Source: Zanthoxylum bungeanum (lineage: Eukaryota; Streptophyta; Magnoliopsida; Sapindales; Rutaceae). Taken from it: a stretch of 64,000 nt of DNA. The notes beneath the pieces are model-generated. The model was not told where the DNA came from. It made no database searches and saw nothing but the letters and a program-made list of their open reading frames with translations. Below are positions 1 to 12,190 of this stretch, one piece after another. The first letter of the stretch is position 1, and each line of letters opens with the position of its first letter. Position numbers and translations under genes: made by a program. The stretch spans positions 1 through 64,000 of the forward strand of contig SKCR01041701.1 of assembly GCA_019454045.1 (NCBI GenBank), read 5' to 3'.

Positions 1-774
1 AACCTTTTTCCCTGAATCAACTAAGCCTTGGCTTTGGCACAACAAACTTAGTGATCCCAGTTTAGCGTGACCCATTGACCATGCAAAGCTTCGTAATCAA
101 TGTCGATGGACAAGAAGTGGTCTTGACTTTGGCCAACAAACCACAACTTGGACAAGACACCAATATGGAACAAAGCCTTCGTGATTCAAATACATCCTTC
201 GACGGACAAAGGCCTTGACTTTGGCCAACAAGCCAATGCCAGTCTCGGATCTTGAGTGAGAATCACTCAATGTAAGGAAAAATGCTTAATATTTTACGAG
301 GGTTTTTCGAGTGCAAATTGGCAACCAATTTATTATCTTTGTTAAGGTCTCATCATCATACACCCTTAAAGATGCATTCTAAACACATAATAAAGCACGT
401 ATAAATAAAATAATAATGATATGCGGATGGATTACTTTACACATTGATCCTAGATCAAATCTTTCCTTTTCTCTCTCCCGCTAGCACATGTATTGCTTCT
501 ACCCGTTACACTACACTTCTAAAGAAACCTCATTTACATTGAGGGGAATAGGTGAGAAGAGAATACAAAGAATATGGAGGTGTTAAGGCTGGACACACAG
601 GTCCAATTAATAAATCAAATTTATTACAACAATTTCTAAAATTGTCCTACCCATCTAATATCCATCTAATATAAATTATTCATGCATCGCAACCATGTAT
701 TCACACAGGCATGTTATCAATCAATCTAATCAAATTAATTAATCTGATAATTAATGACCATCCAATGTTCAAAC
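1..774 (-). mobile_element. Copia element B, internal leader region (left part)
   Basis: This is untranslated leader DNA of a minus-strand Ty1/copia element. Read on the minus strand it matches the leader of element A (about 3855-4610) and of element C (about 44270-45040), including the motif TTGGCCAAAGTCAAG and the block around CTAGCGGGAGAGA. It breaks at 774, where element A inserted, and resumes at 11161. No coding sequence is visible. The 3' part and 3' LTR of B lie left of the window. Confidence 0.8.
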
Positions 775-2794
775 TGTTGGACAATTATGACCCATAGCAT
801 CACTATTTATACAGATCACGGTGTTGTTGTACAAATTAACTATGTGACAAAGGATATTGCACTCTTATCATTTGTGATTAGATCACCTAGATGTATAAAT
901 GATAGGAGGTCACTGTGATTTGTTCCTGGATTGAGAATGATATGAGACAGTATCAATCCACAAAGGATAAATCATTAAATATCCCTAGTCAGAGTATTAT
1001 CGAGATTGGACATCGATGAATACGTAAAAGACTAGTATTACACTTGTGCGCGTTGTGAGGGCACAACGACATAGTTCCCATATATTTGGGTATAGGATAC
1101 TCATGCAAGTGTAATAGGAGGTTATGTTTTACCGATGGTACGGGAAACAGCTTTGCTCTGGATAGACCCCCCTCAGAATTCCATTGGTAGTATGACTATG
1201 TGTCTATGGAAGTCCGAAATCAGGGTATGTGTATTTGGTCTTAACCTGAGACTTGCACCGCTAATACTTGCGACAATCAATATACTTTGGTTGCGGTCGT
1301 CCAGGGCTTTAACAGGTTCTGTGTACGCCAATGCTGGGTATATTGAGAATCGTAGTGTGTTGGGTGTGATGTCAAGACGGAAGTGTCACTCTAGTTATAT
1401 CGAGTTGATGATCGCGCAGGGATACAGAACTGGTTCTCTAAAAAGGTTGCAACCGTCGGGATAATATGACTTGGTCATGATTATCCGATATTAAAGAGAC
1501 TAGTTGCTCGTAATCCGATATATGATTCGTACGGGGCAGACACTGTACCAGCCCCAGCCCCAGGCCTTGCATGTGATCATCCGATACTAGACAGAAATAT
1601 GCAATAACTACGTATACTACGCCTGATATAGATCATTTATTCCTGTAAGGATATTTCTGGAGAATTGGGTAGGCATGGCGCTTTGCCAGAAGCCAACCTT
1701 GTCTTGTAATTCGGTATAAACATAGTACGAGGTACTTACGTGTTCGGATAGTCCGACGACCGAATTTACTGCCAACATATCTGGGGATCTCATGGTCGCT
1801 TCCCAAAGATTCACCGATGACGTATGACTCGCACTTTAATAATCTGGGATTAATAAGATGAGAGAGAAAATTAATCTGGGATTAATTACGGAGATATTTT
1901 ATCTGGGATAAAATATCATTTAAAGAGAGAGAACGATTAATTTGGAATTAATCGATTAATTAATATTATTCGATATATTAATGAAATTAGATTTCAACAC
2001 GGAATTAAAATTAGATTTTAATTCGGGCGAACGAATTAATTTAGAATTAATTCGTTAGCGACGTGAATAGTGATTTCGCTAGGCGTAATCATTTAATTAC
2101 GACGCAACGGAAAATTCGTTAATTTGGAATTAGCGAACCCCGAGCCCGAGATTATTTGCGAACGCATTCGCATTTCAAATTCGAGTGCGGCACGCAAGTC
2201 AAATCAAGTGTCAAATCGTTAGTCGCGTCTAGCGTCAAATCATGTCACTTTGAGTGATGTGACAATTGATTGGATTGATTGATTGATGTGGTTGTTGTGG
2301 GCATTAATGGCTTTGATTGTTTGACTTTTCAAAAGCCAAAATTTTGGTATATGTTTTAGAAATCAAATACCAAAATTAATTAACACATTTATCTCTCTCT
2401 CTGCTCCATTTCTCTCTTCTCCTTCACGCCCTTGGGGCTGAACATTTCTGGTTTGTGGTTTGAAAAAACCGAACAAGAAGGGAAGCTAAGTAGTGAGATT
2501 TGTGGCAAATTTCTAGAGAGCTAGAACTCCGAGACACATGCGAAGGTGATAGGGAAGTCCACCATGAGCTGGGAACCATTCGACGAAGCTTGGAGCTTGA
2601 CGAAGACCTCCAATGGCCGAAACAGTGAGATGTGAAACTGCCCACTGCTGTGACAGTAAAGAGGAAGCAGAAACATTTTTGTTGCCTCCCGCGTCGCTCA
2701 ACCGCTCGATGTAAGTATTCCGCGACTTTCTCGATTGTATTCACACATGTTCATGCTTGATTTATGATCATTGGGACCCTTAGAATCACCAACA
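775..2794 (+). repeat. 5' LTR of copia element A
   Basis: About 2020 bp, starting TGTTGGACAATTATG and ending ATCACCAACA. It is followed by a worn primer binding site (TTGTATCAAGAGC against the usual TGGTATCAGAGC). The first half holds a sense ORF shared with other LTR copies (about 1135-1464). The middle holds an array of short inverted repeats (1869-2137). The last third has CT-rich sequence (about 2393-2425). Transcription start and polyadenylation sites cannot be placed by eye. Confidence 0.92.
1869..2137 (+). repeat. Array of short perfect inverted repeats with 3-nt loops in the LTR
   Basis: Seven consecutive inverted repeats share one design: a 5-11 bp stem and a TGG or TAG loop. Stems and loops: AATTAATC (1869-1876) loop TGG; GATATTTTATC (1893-1903) loop TGG; CGATTAATT (1934-1942) loop TGG; GAAAT (1983-1987) loop TAG; GAATTAAAAT (2002-2011) loop TAG; ACGAATTAATT (2031-2041) loop TAG; TTCGTTAATT (2115-2124) loop TGG. 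Each is followed directly by its reverse complement, the last with one T:G wobble. The same array lies in the other LTRs of the family (about 10226-10505, 13020-12830 reversed, 14950-14700 reversed, 38310-38610, 42370-42653, 50424-50710). Function unknown. Confidence 0.9.
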
Positions 2795-5150
2795 ATTGTA
2801 TCAAGAGCATGGTTAAAAGCATGAAAAAGTTTAGGGTTAAAATTTGGGTAAATTGATTTTGAGCATGTTTAAATGAAATTGGATGATTTTGTATGCTTAA
2901 TTGATGTTGAATGAAGATTGATTGGATCAATTTCAAGAAAATTGGATTAGATCATTTTTCCCCCAAATTGTTGAGGTTAGCCGAATACTATGCCCTAAAT
3001 ATGTCTTGGGATTTTTTATTTTTGATCATTGGATGTGTTGGAAATCATTCGGGAATATGATTTAATGTCGATTGTGGAATTAATTGGATTTGAAACCAAA
3101 TCGGATATAATTTCCCCACAAATGCCGAGACTTTGAGCATGTAAAATTAGGTTTGACTTTAATTAAATTGTGTTGGACATGATTTAATATTAATGAGCAT
3201 GATTAATTTACAAATTTGGTGTTTGGAAATATTGATTTGGGTAATTAATAATGCTATGCACTTTGGTAATTAATTGTGGAATTTGGAATTTGGCAATAAT
3301 TTGATTGGGCTAATTTTGATTAATTATAGTTGGGAAATTGTTGTTGGGATATTTATTGGGCGTTATTGGGCTTAGTATACTAAGTTGGGTTTAGGCAAAA
3401 TTGGTTGGATCCAATTGGGCCCAAAACCGCTTCCATAAAGCCCAAATGCGACTTAATGGACCTTTAAAGTTTAATTGGGCCTAATGGGCCTAAATGATTT
3501 ATGGGCTTATGGGTAACTCCCGGATTTGATTTTGATTATTCGGTTTGACCCGAGTTGACCAAAAGTCCACGCCTTAAGAAATTAATTAAAAGCCCATTAG
3601 ACTTTAATTGAATTGACGTTGGAGGTTAATCGGGCTTTGAGACCTGTTGCGATTAAATTTGGAATTTAAGTCGTAAAGGTTCGTCAAATAAAGTGTAGTA
3701 TTTAATTTGGAATTAAATAACGAATTAGTATTAAATACAAATTGAATTGGATTTAATTGTGTAGTTTAATTTAATTCGAGAATTCGTACTTTGAGTACTT
3801 ATTCACAAAACGAGTTTGACTCGAGCAAAATCAAATCGTTGTTTGAACATTGGATGGTCACTAATTATTAGATTAATTAATTTGATTAGATTGATTGATA
3901 ACATGCTTGTGTGAATACATGGTTGCGATGCATGAATAATGTAAATCGGATGGATATTAGATGGGTGGGACAATTTTAGAAATTGTTGTAATAAATTTGA
4001 TTTATTAATTGGACCTGCGTGTCCAGCCTTATTACCTCCTTATTCTTTGTATTCTCTTCTCACCTATTCCCCTCAATGTAAATGAGATTTCTTTAGAAGT
4101 GTAGTGTAACGGGTAGAAGAAATATTTGTGCTAGCGGGAGAGAGAAAGGGAGAGATTTGATCTAGGATCACTGTGTAAAGTATCCATCCGCATATCATTA
4201 TTATTTATTCATATGCGCTTTATTATGTATTTAGAATGCATGTTTAAGGGTGTATGATGATGAGACCTTAACAAAGATAATAAATTGGTTGCCAATTTGC
4301 ACTCGAAAAAATCTCGCCAAGATAACCGAAGGTAATTCTTCCATTGAGTGAGAGAAACTCAAGATCCGAAGGGCTTGGCTTGTTGGAAAGTCAAGGCCTT
4401 TGTCCGTCGAGGATGTGTTGTGAATCACGAGAGCTTTGTTCCATTTCAGTGTCTTGTCCAAGTTGTGGTTTGTTGGCCAAAGTCAAGACCACTTCTTATC
4501 CATCGACATTGATTACGAAGCTTTCCATGGTCAATGGGTCGCGCTTGACTGGGATCACTAAGTTTGTTGTGCCAAAGCCAAGGCTTAATTGATTCAGAGG
4601 AAAAAGGTTAGGTAAAACATTGGATGTATTGGCATATATAAGATATATGTTTCGGACTTGGATGTCCCCTACCGGATCTAGGAATTGGATTGGATCCCAA
4701 TCGATCTTAGAGATCTACCTAGTTAATTATCATACAATTTGTTGGCCAAGTCAAGATTGTGTGATATTTAACGGGATCCTAGCCCGCTAGGAAAACACGG
4801 TTTCCCGAGTACTCGACAGAGGATAGAGGCTCGCCGAAAAATAGTGGGAGGCAAGAATTGAATTGCAATATTCGTTTAATTACTTGCCATACGCGCCGCT
4901 CAAACAAATATCATTTCGTCAAATAAATAAAATGTTAGTTGGACTAATATTTAAATGTGGTTTTTAATTAATAGTTGGACTATATTCAAACTATTCATTT
5001 ATAGTTGATTTTATAATTGGATTATAGTAATCGATATAATTGATTTTAATTCATTAAATTATAGTTGATTAAATAGTTGGACTATTGTAATCATTATAAT
5101 AAATAGTACATAAATCGTTGATTAAATAGTTGGACTATTAGAATCAAGAT
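2795..5150 (+). other. Long untranslated leader of copia element A
   Basis: About 2.3 kb between the worn primer binding site and the gag remnant. It is AT-rich with many TGGGCCTAAT-like words and contains the same blocks as the leaders of B and C (the CTAGCGGGAGAGA block near 4130 and the TTGTTGGCCAAAGTC block near 4470). No convincing coding sequence is seen. The ORFs on either strand are short and not shared with C. Confidence 0.7.
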
Positions 5151-8100
5151 ATAATTGAAAGATTGACATTAAAACATAATCCTGGGGAAAATGTATTTAA
5201 ATGGTTTAATTTTCAAATTGGGAATAAATTTCAGGATGGTCCTGGAAAAACTAATAAATTACTTTATTTGATAAAATAACATATTAGGCCTAAGCCCGGA
5301 GTTAAGCAAATAGTAGAGCATAATCTTTGGAAGATTTATGTGATGATAACTTAAGTGCTTAATCTATTAAGCTTGTCGCAGAAGACTCCTTAATTTTTGA
5401 ATCAGAACTAAGTATTAGATCCTTAAAGTATGATAAAGAAATTGAAGGATCTTCATAAATCTATACTTAGATTTTAGAAGTACTAAATTGCAATACTTAA
5501 CTCTTGGAGAGTTAATGACTGTTCTCAAGGAGACAAAGTCAAAAATTTGCAATTAGGCAAGTAGCGCAAGGCGCAACTTACTTCAATATTCTAGAAACAA
5601 GAGGCTTGGCCAAAGGCTACTGGAATGTGAAAAGGGCAAAGGCAATATCATTATAATATTCTAGGAAGATAAAGGACATATCCCAAAATGTCTGCCTAAA
5701 GTGGCAAACGGATCGCGAAGCGTGACTGCCGTTGGAAAACTGAAAATCCTTGTAGCAAAACTACAAACAGGAACGAAGATTTAGGACACGCTGTCGACCC
5801 AGGGAAGGACAGTCTAGATATAATCCACGAGGTCAACAAGCATCACTACTGAATACCATCTATGGTGTGCCACACCAAGCTAGGAGCGTATTAAGGACGT
5901 TAAAAACAAATGTTTGAAACATACGTATCACTGACTGTGCTAATTAGAAACCTAGTACGCAATGATGATTGCAATTCCCTACGTCCTTCTTGGCTATAGA
6001 GAAATGAGGGTACTATTACACTACCATCCTCGATGATTCCACTAGGCATCTGCAATTGAGGGATTGGATAGCTGGAATCCTCAATGTTTGATCTCAGACC
6101 ATGAGATAAATGCCCCACTAATTTGACTATAGGGCAAAAAATTAGTATTAAAGTCTAGTCCAAAAATGGAAAGGGTGCATTAGTTGAAGATCAGGGGTCT
6201 GACATTAGGGTAGTGATAAATAATTTCGCCTGTTCAGTGCATCAGTATTAGGGCATAATTTTAAGAAACCCACGGTGACGACAACATAGTGGGGAAAATC
6301 TAGCCCTTCTTGAAACGAGTGTTCGTAAACTTCTTATGTTTGAGACTATTACTTGGACCTGACATCTACCTACACACCTTGGATGTCTTTTTACAATAGT
6401 CGACTTGCATGGGCGGGTCCTCAATTATCGGTGTCACAAACCTTCTTCCTTTAACGGTTGCGAGCTAGCTGGAGGATACCAGCATATCTTTTCTGAACTA
6501 GCTCAAATCAGCCTTTGCGTTCTTGATAGTTTGCAATCTTGTATGAGTAAGATAATCACTCTAAGATAATACATACCATATGTGAATCATAACAGATGCA
6601 ATTCTAACATCAATGTGATGGCGAATTACGGGATATGGAACCACCCTTCAAAAGTATTCTCTTAATATCAAAGATGAAATTATGAAATCAAACTAATTCG
6701 TATACACGTGATCACTGGTCAGCGGGATTGTATCCTTCTAAACTGTATACTGAGATTTCTATTTCTGATTGGATTGATCGGGTGAACAATAGGAATAACA
6801 GATCTGAACTGTTGTGGAATGGTCGGAATTTAAACAAGACTCGTATATCCACACTTTTGAAGAGTGTGTACTAGACTGATTGATCTATTCAAATAAAGTC
6901 TACGAATCTAGATTATTAGGCAAAGTGCCAAAAAACTATTTTGGTAAAAGTGTAAATGCCATTGATCTGTTAGCCCTAGTTCATAGTGAAGCAAGTGGGC
7001 CCATATCTAGCTAGGCTAGAGGTGGATATGAATATTTCGTGACCTTTATGGATGTGGCATCGCGTTATGGTTATGTGTTTCTTTGAAACACAAATCGAAA
7101 ACTGTTACAGTTTCGACACGAAATAGACAAACAGATCGGCTATAGTATTATACCGTCATGGTAAGACCGTAATGGAAAATACTTAAGCAATAAGTTTCTA
7201 ATATACTTTGAAAAGAGTATAGTATTATTTCAATTAGGCTCCTCCCGGAACATGTCAAGTGACGGTGTGTCCGAACGAGTAACAGAATTTTGTTGGACAT
7301 GATAAGGTTAATCATGAGTCGCTCTGAGCTACCATTTCCTTCAACAGATACGCAAAAACAGTGCAGAACTTATTTAGAATAAGGTTCCATAAGAATCTAT
7401 TTGACAGATATCATATTAGATATGAACGGGAAAGAAACCGGGTTTCACATTCCTGATATTTTGGGTATGCTTGGCATATGTTTGGATGATACCAAACTAG
7501 AACCCAAACTGGATAAGTGCCAATTGTAGGTTATCTTAGGGATACCATAAGTATTGTACTTATACAACTCACCAGAGAACAATTATATTGTTGCTCACCA
7601 TGCGATTTTCCTAAGAGGAATACCGATATGCAGTGGTAAGTGGGAGGATAGTAAAGCTCGATGAAAATCAGAGTGATACTGTTCAAGGCACCGAATCCTA
7701 ATGGAACACAAATAGTTCATCAATGATGAAACTATATCATTAATCTTCGAATACACAAGAACTGTTTATGTCGGAGAGAGTCAGAAAACAACATGGGGTA
7801 TGGGTTTCTAATCTCACCTCGTAAAGATGACAATCTTTTGAGGAATACCAACTGACTACGTATGAGGAAGTGATACAAGGTATCGACTCCCAATTATGAC
7901 AAAGTGTCATGAATCCGAAATGGATTCCATGTATTCAACTATGTTTGGATACTAGTTGATGTACCGCAAGGCATTATGCCTATTGGTACTTTATAAGTCT
8001 TCAATGAAGACATACATGGAAGGAAACATACCAACGTACTAATCTAGGCTTGTAGCGGAAAGGTATCGTTATCAACATTGTGTTGATTACGACGAAACCT

Positions 8101-9130
8101 TTTACCAGTTGCCGTGGTAAATCCATTTGGATAATGCTTGCTAAATCTGCGTGTTTCATATATGAAATATGACAGCTTTACAGGAAAATTGCTTTCCTGA
8201 AAAGGAAACCTTTTGGAGGATGTTTACAACATCCTGTCGGTTTTGTCGTACAAAACTAGCAACAAGTTTGGAGTTATTCGATCCATGTTGGATTGAAGCA
8301 AACATAGGTTCTTGGAATTATCATTTTGATGTAATCATAATAGTTTATGATTTAATTCAAAACGAAATGATTCTTGTGTATATAAGGAGGTTAGTGGGAG
8401 CGCACTGACAATAATGTCCTATAAAATAATGATAATACGTCATTTCTTGGAAATGATATTCCCATATTACAATCGGCGAAAGCTTGGCTTTCGAAAAACT
8501 CTCCGAGAAATCGTACATTGAAAAATGTACGCGACCTGGTGTCTCATACGCTTTGAGCATATGGATTCACAAACAGGCCAATCCAAGTGATAGTCATTGG
8601 ATTAAAGTTAAGAACATCCGTTAGTATCTTAGAGAACTAAGGATGCTTGTCTTAAATTATGGAGATGGAGAACTTGAAGTGACTGGATCACTGTAGCAAG
8701 TTTCCTAACCGATAAAGATGACTATATGTTGCAAACAGTACTATACAGTTTGAATAACGGAATAGTGAGCTGGAAATCTTCCAAGCAAGATATTGTTACC
8801 GTATGAACAACAAATGCGGGTTATTACTGCAGCTGAGGCGGCAATAGAAGCCTTCTGGGTCGATAATAAATCTAATTAGATTAGATATAATTTGTTAGCA
8901 GTTGAGCTAGGCTTGAGCACAAGCTAAAGAATTAATGGTCTCATCAATGATCCAGATACATACTTCTATAATTCATCTGATTCGTTCGGATCAAAAATCG
9001 TGGCGATGTGATGATCGTATAAATCGCATCAGACGATAATCATGCAAATCCGCTGACGAAAGAATTTCTCAGCAGTTTGAGCCAACCGTACATAGTTCAT
9101 GTGTCAAGCACTCGAGTGACTAGCTATAGG
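5150..9130 (+). pseudogene. Degenerate copia gag-pol of element A
   Basis: Recognisable only by alignment with element C. Gag begins near 5150-5260 (the block with CAGGATGGTCCTGG matches gag of C). Integrase remnants lie near 6960-7300 (a block reading AGGTGGATATGAATA, then the ERRN-like region). Reverse transcriptase remnants lie near 7860-8460, and RNase H near 8750-9070 with the block ACTGCAGCTGAGGC. Stops and frameshifts occur every few dozen codons and the longest open stretch is 79 codons, so no protein can be made. Nucleotide divergence from C in gag is far greater than the divergence between the two LTRs of A. Confidence 0.8.
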
Positions 9131-9143
9131 CCAAGTGGGAGAT

Positions 9144-11160
9144 TGTTGGACAATTATGACCCATAGCGTCACTATTTGTACAGATCACGGTGTTGTTGTA
9201 CAAATTAACTATGTGACAAAGGAGATTGCACTCTTATCATTTGTGATTAGATCACCTAGATGTATAAATGATAGGAGGTCCCTGTGATTTGTTACTGGAT
9301 TGAGAACGATATGAGACAGTATCAATCCACGAGGATAAATCATTAAATATCCCTAGTCATAGTATTATCGAGATTGGACATCGATGAATACGTAAAAGAC
9401 TAGTATTACACTTGTGCGCGTTGTGAGGGCACAACGGCATAGTTCTCATATATTTGGGTATAGGATACTCATGCAAGTGTAATAGGAGGTTGTGTTTTAC
9501 TGATGGTACGGGAAACAGCTTCGCTCTGGATAGACCCCCTCGGAATTCCATTGTTAGTATGACTATGTGTCAATGGAAGTCCGAAATCAGGGTAGGTGTA
9601 TTTGGTCTTAACCTGAGACTTGCACCGCTAATACTTGCGACAATCAATATACTTTGGTTGCGGTCCTCCAGGGCTTTAACAGGTTCTGTGTATGCCAATG
9701 CTGGGTATATTGAGAATTATAGTGTGTTGGGTGTGAATGTCAGATGGAAGTGTCACACTCTAGTATATGGAGTTGATGAATGATCGCAGGGATACAGAAC
9801 TGGTTCTCTAAAAAGGTTGCAACCGTCGGGATAATATGACTTTGTCATGATTATCCGATATTAAAGAGAGTAGTTGCTCGTAATCCGATATATGCTTCGT
9901 ATGGGGCGACATTGTACCAGCCTCAGGCCTTGCATGTGATCATCCGATACTGGACAGAAATACGCAATACTACGTATACTACGCCTGATATAGATCATTA
10001 TTCCTGTAAGGATATTTCTGGAGAATTGGGTAGGCATGGCGCTTTGCTAGAAGCCAACCTTGTCTTGTAATTCGGTATAAACGTAGTACGAGGTACTTAC
10101 GTGTTCGGATAGTCCGACGACCGAATTTACTGCCAACATATCTGGGGATCTCATGGGTTGCTTCCCAAAGATTCACCGATGACGTATGACTCGCACTTTA
10201 ATTAATCTGGGATTAATAAGATGAGAGAGAAAATTAATCTGGGATTAATTGCGGAGATATTTTATCTGGGATAAAATATCATTTAAAGAGAGAGAACGAT
10301 TAATTTGGAATTAATCGATTAATTAATATATATTCGATATATTAAATGAAATTGGATTTCGACGCTGAATTAAAATTAGATTTTAATACGTGCGAATGAA
10401 TTAATTTAGAATTAATTCGTTAGCGACATGAATAGTGACTTCGCTAGGCGTAATCATTTAATTACGACGCAACGGAAAATTTGTTAATTTGGAATTAGCG
10501 AACCCGAGCCCGGGATTATTTGCGAGCGCATTCACATTTCAAATTCGAGTGCGGCACGCAAGTCAAATCAAGCGTCAAATCGCTAGTCGCATCTAGCGTC
10601 AAATCATGTCACTTTGAGTGATGTGACAATTGATTGGATTGATTGATTGATGTGGTTGTTGTGGGCATTAATGGCTTTGATTGTTTGACTTTTCAAAAGC
10701 CAAAATTTTGGTATATGTTTTAGAAATCAAATACCAAAATTAATTAACACATTTATCTCTCTCTCTCTCCTCTATCTCTTTTCTCCTTCACGCCCTTGGG
10801 GCTGAACATTTCTAGTTTCTGGTTTGAAAAAACAGAACAAGAAGGGAAGCTAAATGGTGAGATTTGTGGCAAATTTCTAGAGAGCTAGCACTCCGAGAGA
10901 CATGCGAAGGTGATAGGGAAGTCCACCCATGAGCCGGGAACCAATCGACGAAGCTTGGAGCTTGATGAAGACCTCCAATGGCCGAAAAAGTGAGCTGTGA
11001 AACTACCCACTGCCGTGACAGTAAAGAGGAAGCAGAAACATTTTTGTTGCCTCCCGCGTCGCTCAACCGCTCGATGTAAGTATTCCGCGACTTTCTCGAT
11101 TGTATTCACCACATGTTCATGCTTGATTTATGATCCTTGGGACCCTTAGAATCACCAACA
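9144..11160 (+). repeat. 3' LTR of copia element A
   Basis: About 2017 bp, directly after the purine tract CCAAGTGGGAGAT, with TGTTGG and CCAACA ends. Over the first 230 bp it differs from the 5' LTR at roughly nine positions. It carries the same sense ORF (about 9454-9783) and the same hairpin array (about 10226-10505). Confidence 0.92.
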
Positions 11161-12190
11161 CAAATAACGATTTGATTTTGCTCGAGTCAAACTCATTTTG
11201 CGAATAAGTACTCAAAGTACAAATTCTCGAATTAAATTAAACTACATCATTAAATCCAATTAATATGTATTTAATACTAACTCATTATTTAATTCCAAAT
11301 TAAATATCACACTTTATTAACGGACTTTTACGACTTAAATTCCAATTTAATCGTTACGGGTCTCAAAGCCCGATTAACGTCCAACGTCAATTTAATTAAA
11401 GTCCAGTGGGCTTTTCATTAATTTCTTAAGGTGTGGACTTTTGGTGAACTCGGGTCAAACCGATAACCAAAATCCAATCCGGGAGTTACGCCATAAGCCC
11501 ATAAATCAATTTTGGCCAATTAGGCCCAATTAAACTTTAAAGGTCCATTAAGTCGCATTTGGGCTTTATGGAAGCGGTTTTGGGCCTAATTGGATCCAAC
11601 CAATTTTGCCTAAACCCAACTTTGTACAACAAAGCCCAATAAGCTCATTTACAACTTAACAAGCTCAAATCCAATTTTAAGGACCAATTAATTAAATACA
11701 AAAAAATCCAATTTCACATTTAATTAACGTGAAGTGTATTTCATGATTAATCACCCAAATTAACATTTCTAAAACATCAATTTATACAATTAATCATGCT
11801 CTTTTACATCAATTAGTGTCCAACACATTTTGATCAAAATCAAACCCAATTCCATGCTCAAAGTCTCGACCAAGTGGGATTTTCCAAATCAATTCGGTTT
11901 CAATCAAATTAAATCCGCAATCAACATTTCCCGATTGTTTCCAACTCATCCAATGAATCAAAAAACAAAAAAATCACCAAGACATTTAAGGCTAGTGTAT
12001 TCGGCCAAGCCTAATATTTTGGGCAAATTTGTTCCAAACAACATTTGATCAAATTGATCCAATCAATCTTAAATTAAAACACATTTAAGCATATTCATTC
12101 ATCCAATTTCACAAAATCATGCTCAAAATCATTTTACCCAAATTTTAACCCTAAGTCAATTTCATGCTTCAACCTTGTTCTTGATGCCAT
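11161..12190 (-). mobile_element. Copia element B, internal leader region (right part)
   Basis: Continuation of element B to the right of nested A, starting with the duplicated target CAAAT. On the minus strand it begins at 12190 with a worn primer binding site (TGGCATCAAGAAC) one base after the CCAACA end of the LTR, then runs through leader sequence matching A (2795-3850). Open frames here (for example 11830-12048 plus) lie antisense to the element and look fortuitous. Confidence 0.85.

Larger units (their letters stand above)
775..11160 (+). mobile_element. Copia element A, complete but coding-dead, nested in element B
   Basis: Full-length Ty1/copia element with two LTRs of about 2.0 kb (775-2794 and 9144-11160), both with TGTTGG...CCAACA ends. 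It has a degenerate tRNA-Met primer site just after the 5' LTR, a long leader, a scrambled gag-pol and a polypurine tract (AAGTGGGAGAT, ending 9143). Flanks are CAAAC (770-774) and CAAAT (11161-11165), a 5-bp target duplication with one C-to-T change. The uninterrupted target is visible in the leaders of A and C (TTCAAACAACGATTTG, read on the minus strand), so A inserted into a relative of itself (B). The two LTRs differ by only a few percent over the first 230 bp, yet no ORF over 80 codons survives inside. Confidence 0.92.
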
